From: Stercorarius parasiticus
Taxonomy: Eukaryota; Chordata; Aves; Charadriiformes; Stercorariidae
Assembly (NCBI GenBank): GCA_013396915.1
Contig: VWZL01000011.1
Location: 93,401 to 157,400, forward strand
Direction of reading: 5' to 3'
Length of the DNA: 64,000 nucleotides
The position numbers and the translations under genes are program-made. Below, piece by piece: positions 50,340-61,870 of this stretch. The notes under the pieces were generated by a model. It did no database searches and was not told the DNA's origin. It saw only the letters and a list, made by a program, of their open reading frames with translations. Position 1 is the first letter of the stretch. Every line of letters starts with the position of its first letter.

Positions 50340-50695
50340 TACCCCCAGATTGCACTGCCTTTGAGATGTGCCTCTCAGGGACATTGCGCGTTCTGCTCAG
50401 GGGAAAGCAGAGCAGGCACGGTGCGTGACATCCGTAATCCAGGCCGTGCAGGACTAACATCTGGGGGAATACATATTGCCCTCTCTGTGGAACCGTGCCT
50501 CCACCAGCATCTCTCCTTTTGCTTGGTATTCATTCAAGGCCCCTCCCTGCCAGTGCGGCAGCTCTGCTGCAATGCTGCTGCCACTGCCTGCCACATTGAG
50601 ACTCCTGACACACACTCCCAGTTTATTCTGGGGGTTGGATACACAATCCGTTGGCCTGAAAACTGGAGTAAGAATTGGGCTGGCTTTCTCCTTTT
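50340..50695. other. GC-rich, CpG-containing island in AT-rich DNA
   Basis: A segment of about 350 bp with GC near or above 50 percent and several CpGs (GCGCG near 50387, CACGGTGCGTGACATCCG near 50418, TGCGGC near 50553). Two overlapping open frames (112 and 75 codons, +) arise from it without a recognisable domain. It could be a small promoter or enhancer, an exon of a non-coding RNA, or a degraded transposon. No TATA box or splice pair settles it. Confidence 0.35.
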
Positions 50696-53608
50696 CTAAA
50701 TGAGATCATCTTACTTATGTGTATTTTTACAAAATAAAAGGGAAGGCAGAAAATTAGGACAGACTTTCCTTTCAACAGAATGTTTCCATTGTTTTCCTAT
50801 CCGTTAGTTAGGAAAATCAGATGAAGAAGAATTATGGTCCTATATGTGTGCTGAGGAGAAAAATGAGTTTTCTGTTGCTTCCTGTTGTACTGACCCTCAT
50901 TTTAAGGAAGTACAAAGTGAAACTTTCATTTCACTTGAAAGGAGGTGCTGGTGGAAGCCAGCCATACCAACATCACAGCTGTATACTTTCTTCCCTGGCT
51001 GCATACCCAAAGCCATCAAAGCTCCTTTTAATTGTTGGCCAGCCAGGATAGCTCTAGAGGAACTGAAGGGTCGATGCAGATTAGGCTGAGGAAGTACTGA
51101 GACAGATTGGCCCCTTGTGTATTTTGCAAATTTACTCTGAAAAGGGAGAGAATAGGCAGTGATGTACATAATGATGCAACGTGCTCCTAAAGATATAGCT
51201 CTTTAACAAAAATTGCATGTATTTCTGTTTATGTGTCATGAGCTACTTGAATAATTTAATTTCCTTACCAGAACCTCAACTGTTCTGGTAATTAACCTCA
51301 TTCTTAATTGGGGTTAGCAAGATTATCCAGTGGAGTTTTAACACTCCCTTTGCTACTCCTATTTGCACTAGATAAGAATATCACCCAACAGGTTATGTAA
51401 TTATATATTTCAGTGTTTCACTGATCATTTTGCATTCTGGATTTTTAGTAAAGAGAATGAAGGTGAATTGCTTTAGGAACTTTGCAATTAAAATATTCTA
51501 TTTAACTTGTGAAGTGTTAAATTATAAAGAAAATCTTATTAAGAATTAACAAGTAAGTATTATTCTAATATCTATTTTTGCTGCAAAGTAGAATTGTTAG
51601 CCCAAGGTCCAAATAAATTCAATAAGATACTTTCAATTATATTACTCTGATTTCAGTTCATCTGCCAAACCTGATCCTACATATATACAAGTTCAGAGCC
51701 TGCTTCAGGTTACCTGTCTGCAACTGACCTGAATACTCCATTATTATGCATTGGGTTTTCCTCAGTTCCAGAAACAGCGGTAACTCTATTTAAGAAGTTT
51801 TACAGTTAAGCAAAGCAGACCACTCTTTTTTTTTTTTAATGTAAATATTTTTTTATTCATAACAGAAACGAAAAAAAAATGCAATGGTCAAAATCCTACA
51901 CTTTGCATAAGAATATTTTATGATGCTTTCTTATAAAAAACAAGTAAATATTCAGTTAAAATAATTCAACTCTACCTAAAAATTAGCATTTAAAAGCTTT
52001 TTGTCATTGAAACAAGACTTGAACTATGAGGCATCTTCAGCTTTATTTTGTATTAGGGCTTACTGAGTACCTTACTCTCCTCTAGGTGATTTTGTTTTTA
52101 AAATAACTAGGTTAAGACCTTCAGTATTAGGGATGATGATACTCCTGCAAAAATTCTGCGATGGTTGTTTTGTACCATTTGTTTTTTCCTCATTGCTGTC
52201 AGCTACAGCTGTAGAGAAAATAAACAGTTCTTCAAGCTCTAGAGTGGCAAAGTCCTGCAAAGGGAGAGAGGACCTGCTTTAGTACAGACTTTTTGAAGTG
52301 TTTCAGAGAATCATGAGAAAACACGTTGTATTTTAGCTCTGCCAAGTAAAAACATATGGCATTTTCATTTACTTAGCAAAGCTAAAATGCATTCATATAG
52401 TCTTTCCTTATAACTGGGATCCCCAGCTTTGCCATGCAAAGTTTAATTTATACTAATTCCTAAAGTATCTTCTAGCTGTCTGCACCTACACAATACAACC
52501 CACACAGATCTGAAATAAAATCAATGTTCATGAGAATATCTTTACTCAAAAGATTTTTAATTAAATAAAAGTAAAATAGTCACTAATATCTTTTTGGGGG
52601 TTTTTTTTGCAATTTTTGAAGATGACTTTTTTCTGTTTTATTTCTAAAGGAATCAGACCAAATAGAAGAAATAATGTATACTATATGTTGACATATATTA
52701 ATAATTTTTGGTTATTTTTAATAGAAAGAACATATTCATTGGATTTAAAATTTTCACTTTGAGATTAGTTTTGCATTTTTATTCCTACTAGCAATTTCAC
52801 CATGAAAATATCAGGTTTGACAAGAAATCTTTCTATGCAAAAGATTTCCAGTAAGATTGCCATAATTCTTTACTGAAAAGCATGGATAAGCAGCTTATTG
52901 TGGTTCACTAGGGTCTTTTAGCCAGTTTTGCTCTTTTAAGCAGCAAAAAGGAAACTGCAGACTAAACTATACCAACTTTTTAATTCTTGCTTGTGAGACA
53001 TTTTTCAATCCCTGCAAAGACGTTTTGTTCCATATAAAGTAAGTAAAACTGGAAGAGTTAACTTCCACAGTATTGAGAGACTTTAATTGTATTAGCTGCT
53101 GACATGAGAATAATATTTTTAAGTAACATAAAATCAGCTCACTGATTGACAGAGCACACATACAATAAAGTAAATGTAAGAAAAATTCAAAGTAGAGGAA
53201 GTCATAACATTCAAGCAAGCTAAGAGGAAATTTTTTTCTGAATAATCATCAAAAATACAGGCAACTAGAAGGCTAAAAAGCAAAACTATAGCAAAGCAAG
53301 CACTGTGGAACATATTTTAATGACTTTTTTTTTTTTCACCTCTTAATTCTTTTCATTTACAATAGCAGAGTTATCCCTAAGACTTTCTCCCCCAGGAGAA
53401 AAGAAATAAAAGTATTTTAGTTTATGTCAGTTTGTCTCACTTTGTCCCCACGGGAGGTAACGGGTATGAATGCCCAATAACTTGTGATCTTTGTTTGAGA
53501 AACAGATTTAGTTTCAATATAGTTCTGAAATACGTGCCTTGTGCTCAAAAGCATATCAGACCCCAAAAAGTATGAGGATATGTTGAAATCATATAGTGGA
53601 GGAACACT

Positions 53609-54033
53609 TCACAGAATCACAGAATCACAGAATGGTAGGGGTTGGAAGGGACCTCTGGAGATCATCTAGTCCAACCCCCCTGCCAGAGCAGGGTCACCTA
53701 GAGCAGGTTGCACAGGAACACGTCCAGGTGGGTTTTGAATGTCTCCAGAGGCAGAGACTCCACCGCTTCTCTGGGCAGCCTGTGACAGTGCTCTGCCACC
53801 CTCAAAATAAAGAAGTTCCTCCTCATGTTTAGGTAGAACTTCCTATGCTCAAGTTTGTGCCCATTACCTCTTGTCCTGTCACTGGGCACCACTGAAAAGA
53901 GCCTGGCCCCATCCTCCTGACACCCACCCTTTAAGTATTTATAAGTGTTGATAAGGTCCCCCCTCAGCCATCTTTTTTCCAGATTGAAGAGACCCAAATC
54001 CCTCAGCCTTTCTTCATAAGAGAGGTGTTCCTC
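53609..54033 (-). mobile_element. CR1 LINE 3' end, minus strand
   Basis: It starts on the plus strand with (CACAGAAT)3 and GGTAGGGGTTGGAAGGGACC. The minus strand encodes an almost unbroken ORF2 C-terminus of about 99 codons (53698-53997): [20 protein letters not shown], then [27 protein letters not shown] and [18 protein letters not shown], ending in the normal stop. The intact frame and clean tail suggest a younger copy than the one at 7.3 kb, but it is 5'-truncated at about 54033 and has no catalytic domain. Confidence 0.94.
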
Positions 54034-54035
54034 TC

Positions 54036-54100
54036 TTTTCTTATTTGCTTTTCTTATTTGCTTTTCTTATTTGCTTTTCTTATTTGCTTTTCTTATTTGC
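54036..54100. repeat. Five perfect copies of a 13-bp minisatellite
   Basis: TTTTCTTATTTGC is repeated five times without a single mismatch over 65 bp. It starts 2-3 bp beyond the 5' truncation point of the CR1. Perfect copies indicate recent expansion or a likely length polymorphism. Confidence 0.93.
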
Positions 54101-57100
54101 CATCTCTTTTCTCAGCCTCTAAAACTCTGAAATCTGGAAAGACAGTTGTAAATGAAAGCAGAACTGAAACATCATTATGATCACAAATCCATAGGTCATA
54201 AATAAAATGCCAGGTGTCGCCAGACTAATGAAAACTGCAATAGTTGGAAGTTCTGATTTAAAGCAGTCAAAAGAAACAACATAGTTTGTCATTTGTAATC
54301 AAGAAAAGCTGTTTCCTTGAACTGGTTGCTTAAGAAGTCTTCCCCCAGTCTTTATTGTACACTAATCCAAAGGCTATTTACAGTCTGTGTCTGCTCAATA
54401 AAATGCTGAAGTTGCATTTTCTATGCATAACACTGAAATTTACATTCAGGATGACCAGCTCAGCAGGCTGAGAGTGGTGCAGGCTGCAACATTTTAGGAA
54501 TGGCAATATCCATGCTTTTCCTTAGTTTATTTTGCTTCCTATATGCACTTCAGCACACAGACCAGGGCTGAATTCATAGAGATGGACTTGTGCAGGTAAT
54601 TGCCCAAGCAAAATAAGAATAGGGTTTTGTTAGGGGAACACTATCACTTACTGAGGATAATAAGATTTGTGTATTGCCTTTGTCTATCTTCTAGCCTCAT
54701 TTAATACAGCAGACAATGTTATACATTGACACAGTAAAATGGAATATGGAGATTAGACTCGTGAACCAGAGCTTAACAGTTTGGTACAGAGAAATTATGT
54801 CAGACAGCACCGTGAGCAGCTACTGACTCAGACCATGAATGCCATGTGGGTGGATGACTGCAGAAGCCCACACCAACTCACCAGGTTTAATGTAGGTTTT
54901 CAGCTTCCAGTTTTGAAGTCAGCTAAAATAAGCCCATGGACAAGTGGAGATGAAAGGGAAGAGTGTAGCCTTAAACCAGGGAGAGTATTTTCAATGTTTT
55001 TACTATGAAAAGCTGAACAGAAGATAGTACAAGCTAGCAGCTGTTGTTTGTGCCAATGCAAATGATTCCTTGACCAAGAAAAAGCGGAATTCTTTACCGC
55101 TAGTGTCTGAGGGACCCTGACCCTGAGGAAGTCACGAAACTTGAAATTTCAAGGGACTAGTCTGTTTATATAACTCCTACTTTTACTTGTCGTGGCTTAG
55201 GTAAACCATACTTCTACGACTTCAGTTGCATTTGGAAATGGCAAGAATGACTAGGAAGTGTAGAAAATGCCTATCCCATTCTCATAAATCAATATGAACA
55301 ATTTGGTAAAGAGCAAGGACCTGTAGTTTACATTAGGTCACTGGAACCTTGCTGACTTTTTTGGAATTTAAGCAGTTTCAAGAAACTGTTGGTTAAAATA
55401 AAGCAATATTATAGATCTAGCTTGTGTGACACTTCATGGCCATGAATGGAGAGCTGGGATTAAAATGGTTTCCATACTGAGTCAGCCTTCAAATAAATGG
55501 GAACATTTCAACAAATTGATTTGGGGTTGCCAATAATTCTCTGTAGCCCATTCCATTTTTGCAGCTATATGTGTTTGAATAAGACCTTTTCCAGCACAGA
55601 TTTTGTTTTGACTTTATCCTCCTTGATCCTTCCACACACTCTATTGATTAGCATGGCTTTTTCAGTCTCTGCTTTGCACTGCTGTTTTTGTGCGTCTTGT
55701 TACCTTAGCATATACTTTCAGCAGTACTTCAAATTAGTTTAACTCTTGCATTTTACCTTGTGTCCAGAAAGTTAGCCTTTACCTTATGATTAGTTTTGGA
55801 CAGAGTGTTCATAGGAATACATTGACTAGAAATAAACAACTGACATTTCTGTTTCTTAAGAATCTGCATTTCTTTATTTACCATGTTATTTTAAGGTACT
55901 TTCAGAAGCTAGTAATTTTTTTAATATATTCTCTTGGTTCATAAAGCATAACATTTGGCACAACTGGATGTTAAGGGAAAGCTATTTGACTTCTTAAGCT
56001 TCCAAACAGAATTATACATGACTTCTTACCATAGTTTACCAATGTCTGGGGAAATATTTTTGGGGTGTGTGCTCTTGAAAATTGTTGCTATCTTGGTTGT
56101 GATTTGTCATATAGGATCCGATTGTTTCTGCTTTCTTGACCAGCTTTGACTTCCTCACTTGGCTGGAAGGTACTTGACAACTTTACTTCAAGGTATGGAT
56201 ATACTTGGTGGGTGCCATTTCCAGGCAGTCAGGGAAGACAATGTCCCTGCGCTAAAGTATCTCCTATTGATTCCAGATATGAGCTCTTAAATAAAAAGTT
56301 CAAAGAACTTAAATTAAGAAGACTTTCACAGTTACAGAGAAAAAGATTTTTACTTATCATCTTAAACGCATAATGCAAAGAGGAAATAAAGAACAGCTAA
56401 GTGCAAATAAGACATGAAGAGTGAGATTCAGTTTCCGATTAAGTTACCTATATTAATCATGCATGTGTTGACATGTGAATCGGGCATCTAATGCTACCAT
56501 GTACTTTCTTGACCAATTGTGCTATGGCAAAAGAGAACATTGTACGAGACATAGCCAGCGGTCACCTGGGCAATTGGGGTGGTGAGGGAAGAAGGAAGAA
56601 AAAAGAGAAGATATCTTAGTGATTTGATAGAGTTTTTGAGGTGATGGATGTAGTCTGTTTTCTCAGGATGCCATATGAGTGCATTAACCAAGAAACCGTC
56701 CCTTTTGCTCCTGCAATTTGCTGTCTCTTTCATTTACTTATATGGCTCTGCTTCTGTTCCAAATAAAGCATGAGTCCAACAGATTCCTTCCCTTTGCAAT
56801 CCTGATTCAGTCTCAGGATAAACTGGGAGATTACTGGACATAGTGAAACAATTAAGTAATGAACTCCATGCGTAGCATATTCATACAGAGTATGAGAAGG
56901 AAGAGATGAAAGGGCATTAAGATTGGGTGTATAACATTAATTCTGCTATTCTGTACGTGTTGTATCCTCACTAGTATTTTTAACCTAGTTTGGCTCGTTG
57001 CAGTTAATCAATGAAAAAAATACAGTGTGAAACAACACCCTGTATATTTGAGTGGCAGCAAAATATCCACATGGGGTTAGCAGAAGATCCCTTGCCAGAT

Positions 57101-57299
57101 CGCTGCCACTTCAAATAAATGAGTAGCAACAGCAGCAGGAGGATCCCACCTACTACACCAGTCAGGCTTTCCTTGGGCTCCACAGGTGGTTGTTTACAGG
57201 AAGTAAAGAAAGGCAGAAATCATTAGGTTTGTTCCAGGCTCTTGAATGAAAGTTATTTTGGGGACAAAGAGCCTTCTGTCTATTCTCTTCAAGCTTTTT
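54101..57299. other. Unannotated AT-rich non-coding stretch
   Basis: No gene recognised. Open frames of 60-81 codons (for example 54781-55008, 55497-55742, 56146-56373, all +) show no domain. No repeat family recognised. Confidence 0.55.
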
Positions 57300-57900
57300 T
57301 ATGCATTTACTTGTCTAGATACCACCAGGTCTTTCTTATGATATATCATGAGTCCTTGGGTGTTTCCCTAGCTTCTTTTCCAGTTATTACATACCCGTCT
57401 CTCACATTTATTTCCATTTTTCTCCCCAGTCCTTTTACTTCTGGTTCTATTGGTGCCGTCATTTTGCCATTTCCTTTTCTCTATCTGTCTATTCTAGTCT
57501 GTTTGCTGTCAGGCTCATTCTGCCCCTACAATCTGATTTGTCTTCAGAGCTGTCTTTGCATCACCATATTTTCCCTCCTCTACTGCATTCTGGTCTGTTC
57601 TCAAATCTCCTTCAGTTCCCATTACTCCTACCTGATTATTGTCAATCACTGCTCCAACTGATGTTCAGATTCCCATTTTATCTTACTGTGTTTGAGGACC
57701 TCGGGGTCACAAAGACCCAGTTTCTACTTCCTTACCGAGTCTCTTTTTCACATAGTCATTTGCCCCATCTCTAATTACTTCAATAGCATACCTCTGGTCT
57801 TGTCACATGTCTTTTCCAACTACCATTTTGTTGTTGTCTCTCTGCCCTTCAGGTATGGTCTTGTTCCCTCTGCTTTGATTTTCACTTAATAACAGAGTTT
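57300..57900 (+). repeat. Pyrimidine-rich strand-asymmetric block
   Basis: The plus strand is about three quarters C+T over some 600 bp (78 percent in the 60 bases counted at 57421-57480). This keeps long hydrophobic Ser/Leu/Phe/Tyr-rich frames open on the plus strand (57242-57661, 139 codons, and two overlapping ones). These are composition artefacts, not membrane proteins. Possibly an old degraded repeat. Confidence 0.5.
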
Positions 57901-59123
57901 ATTTTTTTTTTATTTGAGCAAAACAAATTAGTGCCACTCTTCTCCAAATAATGACAATATTGGAAGAACACAGAAAAAATAACCACCACATTGCAGTAAG
58001 AATAAATCAACATATTTTCCTGAGCCTTATTCTTTGGAACAGTTGCTTCATCTGTAACTTTCAGACAGAGATGATTTTCAGAGGAAAACTGAAAACAAAA
58101 TTGCACCTTTGGCAAAGCTATAAGTAAACCAATTTATTATTTTTGTTTAACTAGGTAAAGCAGAGTTACACAGAGAAGTTACAAATTCTTCCCCACCTGC
58201 TTAGTCATAAATTTCCCAGAGGTTCTTTACCCCCATGATGTGAGGCACCTGACCCCAGCTCCATCATCACAACACTGAGAAGTGATGACTTCCCAGCAGG
58301 ACAATGTAAGGTCTTTTATGTTCCACAGTGCATCATGACAGCTGTGGGAATCTGGAGAAGAAACCACAGTTACGTGGAAAGGGAGACATTGTAATAACAG
58401 TGTGGTTACGCCTGCACTTGAAGCAGTTCAGAAAAAAATGATAACTCTGGATACAATAAAATAAAGTATGACTGCTAGCAGTAAATAGCAAATATGAAGG
58501 GAGTATTTATTTTATTCATTGATTAATTTTTTTTATGTTAGAGAGGGTTGTTATACTAATGTCACTGTATCTTTTCCCATGGAATCTGTACACAGTGGGA
58601 TTCTTGGATATATGTCTTTGGTTAAGTTTGTTTTGCAGTACTTGGTTTTATTCTATTTCAGAGGTTTTACTTGAATTTGTTTGTTAGCAGCTTACACTAC
58701 ACTAACAGACGGAATGAGACATTGTTTTTCACAAACACCTCTTTCATTAGAGAAAGGTAGACTGTTCTTTGTTTCTGCAATTTCAGTTAATCCTGTACAG
58801 TTTCTGTGGATAAACTGCTAATATAGTTATATCTGTGTATGAATGCTATACAAGCTACAGTTTCTCTCTCCAGAATCCTTATCTGTTACTCATTTTCTTT
58901 TTGCAGCTGAATGTTTCACTGCTGGTAGGTGGGCCACTTTCTCTGCATCTCTGGTGGACTAGAAAAACCTACTCCTTTTAGCTTCATTTTCCCATTACTT
59001 TTCAAATATAATTTGGAAATAAAGTTTTCTTCTTTCTTATATTTTCATTCCCCTAATCCTGACACTGGACACTGTCATTGTCTTATTACCTCAGGGAAGC
59101 TGTATGGATTTTTTAGTTTTTTT

Positions 59124-59145
59124 GGGGTTTGGGATTGGGTTGGGG
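59124..59145 (+). other. Canonical G-quadruplex motif
   Basis: GGGG-TTT-GGG-ATT-GGG-TT-GGGG: four G-runs of three or more with loops of 3, 3 and 2 bases. It is embedded in a T/G-rich stretch (59110-59155). The short loops predict a stable parallel G4 when single-stranded. It resembles degenerate telomeric repeat, but a single short tract is not evidence of an interstitial telomere. Confidence 0.7.
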
Positions 59146-60975
59146 TTTATTTTGGTCAGATTTTTTCTATGAAACACAAAGAGGGAAAGAAATCGTTACT
59201 GTAATAAAAATATTAAAATTTTATATCCAATGACCAGAGACTTTTCTTAACAGATGTGCTATTATGGCTGGGATTTTGATTAACTGCTCTAGGTTTTTAA
59301 TTCATCTGCCTCCATATTTCAGAAAAATAATTTGCAAGGTTCTATTGGTTCTCACCACAGTGTCCATGAACACTCTGTCCATGAGAAAATTATTCTCTGC
59401 TTGATTTTCAGCTCTGTTTTTGTTTATCCCGCAGAAGCAAGCTTCATACGCGACAGAATGGCAGATAGAGCATGTGGCAGACAGCTAATGACTCATAATG
59501 ACAAACTCATAAACAAGCTAATGCATGCTAGGGAGGTTTTTTTTTTCTTCCAGAACACCCTACCAGAGGCATGTCCTTCCCTGTCCTTTTTGCTTTGTTG
59601 GGGTCATGTGTACAAAGTATAGGAAAGATACTTTCACAGTTACTTAGTTTTTGAAACATTTCCTTCAATTTGAAATGAACATGATATCTGGCATATTTGA
59701 TCAAGAAAACAAAACTGTGCTTTTGAGGTGTGAAGCCTCCCCTCCATCTGGAGTTTTGGTTGGTGGTGGAATAAACCAGCAGGAGAAATGGATCTCAGCC
59801 CTGCACAAACAGATCTGTGACAACCACAGACTCCCTTTGAATCTCTTTTGGAAGGAAGAACATAGCTGCAAGAACACCTCACAGGTCTTGCACAGATACA
59901 CACTATAGAATGATCTGCAGCTAACAAGTCCCAGTAATTCACGGACCTATAGATGCACTGAACCGGCACTGCTCTGCATAGTGGGTGGAAGAACAGTTGA
60001 ATAGGTTTGTTTTCTGTGTACTGACTATATAATTGTATATCACACAGTTTTAAATAGTTTGTGGCTGAGCACCAGACAGGAAGGCTGACTATTTGCTTTG
60101 TTGTGCCTGCTGCAATTTGGAGTCCTCAAGAGGAAGGAAAAATTGCACCTCCCTAGGGAGTGATCATTTTGGCACAAGCTTAACGGGCACTGCAAAGCAG
60201 CACCAGAGGAAAAAGTGTGCCCAGCACAGGTAGAGTCATTAGCAAGAGAGATTTGTCTTATTTTAATTTGTCTGCTCAGCAGAATTGATTGTTCTGTCTT
60301 TAAAAACTTACTTTATTCTTTTGTGCTTGTGTTCTAGTAAAACATATGTTTAGATATTGAGCACACGATTTTATTAGTTTTAGTGTGTCCACTTTAATGA
60401 AAAGCTGCAGGTATATCTACCTCAAAGCTTTGGCTCACTCACGGTCCTCTCAAAAAAAGTTGTCTGTGTGCCAAGAGCAGGGAAGCTTTTAATCAGTGAT
60501 ACAGGGACTTATTTTTTCTGATAAAGAAGTGTTAGATACTGATAACTGGATCGAAGGGCTTTCTTGGCATGTTGTTTTCTTCAGCAGAGCTAATATCAGT
60601 AGCTGTCATTCAGAGGAACAGATGGAAATTTGAGGATGACTTTTGCAAATAAAACCCTCACTAAATTAATCATGTTAAGACTTAACATCAAGTAGCATAA
60701 ATTCATGACATTTGAGGTGAAAACATCCATGATCATGCAAAAATATATTGTAATATAGAGACCTAAATGGCACAAATGATTAATGCAACTGCGTCCAAAT
60801 ACCTTTTTATCTCTTTGAACAAGAGGTATTATAGAATACACAGCCAGCTTTCCAATTCTTTGTATGTGGAGTATACAAGGGAGAGCCAGATGCTTTATCA
60901 TGTTCTTTTGCTGAGAGCCAAAGCTTTACAGAATTAAGCATTCATTGTCATGACAATAACCTTTGAGCTACTCTT

Positions 60976-60990
60976 CCCCCCCCCCCCCCC
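60976..60990 (+). repeat. C15 homopolymer
   Basis: Fifteen uninterrupted C (G15 on the minus strand). The length is probably unstable in vivo and unreliable in sequencing. Confidence 0.85.
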
Positions 60991-61149
60991 GAATAGAGCA
61001 GTTGATCCTGCCTAAATAGTATCAGTTCTGTCTTCGTTCATTGGTGTTCTGACTGCAAATAAAAGATGCTGAACTTCCTAGCAAAAGCCTTGAAGATGAA
61101 AATGTGCTAAGCTAGTGAAAAAAACAATTTGGAGGAATAAGAAAATTGA

Positions 61150-61870
61150 ATCAGGGCTACAGACAAGGGGAAAACAAGGATGTTGTTTCTGCTATGCGTG
61201 CAGGGAAGTCAAATTCATTGGAGACGAATGTGAAAGACAGTAGGGTAAGAGGGAGGAGTTGAATGGGGGACAAAGGATTGTAATAGAAAATGGGAGAGGA
61301 AACAACTGTGCACAGTGCTGTTCTGCAGAGAAGGAATGTGTGGGCAGAAATTAAAAGCAGAAAAAACCAAAAAACTACACCCAAAATGATGATCCAGATA
61401 TAGAGCATGAGAAAAAGAGCAGGCTTAGTATACAACATCAGCGGAAGAGACAATCGAAAGTACCAAAATATTTGGAGGCCACAAGACAAGAGGGAGTATG
61501 ACAGAAAGTGGTGGTGGTGGGCATGTGATGGCCATTTTAGAAACATAAAGAAAGAAGGAGAGGAAGGACAGAGACATCAGAGACATGGGGATGAGATTCT
61601 GAGTGATGATGGGAGGGAAGAGGTAATAAGACATGTGGATGACACACAGGATGGGGAAAGAAGGGAGCACCACAGTTGTGATAGATGTCATCAAAAGTAT
61701 GAAAAGGATGACAAACTTGTTTATGGAAGTTGAAATTCGTGTGGGGAGAAAAGGGATAGACCTGGGAAAGGAGGAAAGCAAAGCTGTAAACAGTCCAACA
61801 CTGAAAGGGAAGCAATAAAGTTAGACAGTGGGAAGGAAGGAAGTATAAGGATATAATGCAGAAAAGGGTT
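61150..61870 (+). repeat. Purine-rich strand-asymmetric block
   Basis: The plus strand is about three quarters A+G (77 percent in the 60 bases counted at 61561-61620), built of GGAAG, GATGA, GTGG and GAGAGG words. The bias opens frames of up to 163 codons on the minus strand (61537-62028) and 129 on its neighbour (61157-61546), all Leu/Ser/Pro/Phe/His-rich. I take these as composition artefacts. It could be a decayed polypurine repeat. Homology with the pyrimidine-rich block at 57.3-57.9 kb in inverse orientation is possible but not visible by eye. Confidence 0.5.

Larger units (their letters stand above)
43243..53608. other. Unannotated AT-rich stretch with a few candidate spots
   Basis: No confident gene. 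It contains a hairpin (44518-44542), a 107-codon open frame (45004-45324, -), T-rich repeats (46100-46165), a TA/CA-rich tract (48816-48930), a second hairpin (49522-49542) and a GC-rich island (50340-50695). The part 46850-46990 is moderately GC-rich with no domain. Confidence 0.55.
57901..61149. other. Unannotated stretch with G-quadruplex motif and C-tract
   Basis: No gene recognised. It contains the G4 motif at 59124-59145 and the C15 run at 60976-60990. Near 59400-59600 there are two acceptor-like pyrimidine tracts (TTTATCCCGCAG, TTTTTCTTCCAG) around an open frame, but no matching donor or protein domain. Confidence 0.5.

Noticed and set aside
53596..53832. Frame with NHRMVGVGRDLWRSS, similar to one at 43013-43252
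   Set aside because: Similarity arises because both are antisense translations of the CR1 3' tail, not because of a gene family.
57242..57661. 139-codon hydrophobic plus-strand frame, possible membrane protein
   Set aside because: Same composition effect in a pyrimidine-rich block; two other frames there are also open.
59110..59155. Interstitial telomeric repeat
   Set aside because: Only a few G-runs with irregular spacing and no TTAGGG array.
59332..59622. 96-codon frame with nearby acceptor-like pyrimidine tracts
   Set aside because: No matching donor, no recognisable domain and a poly-F run from a T-tract; insufficient for an exon call.
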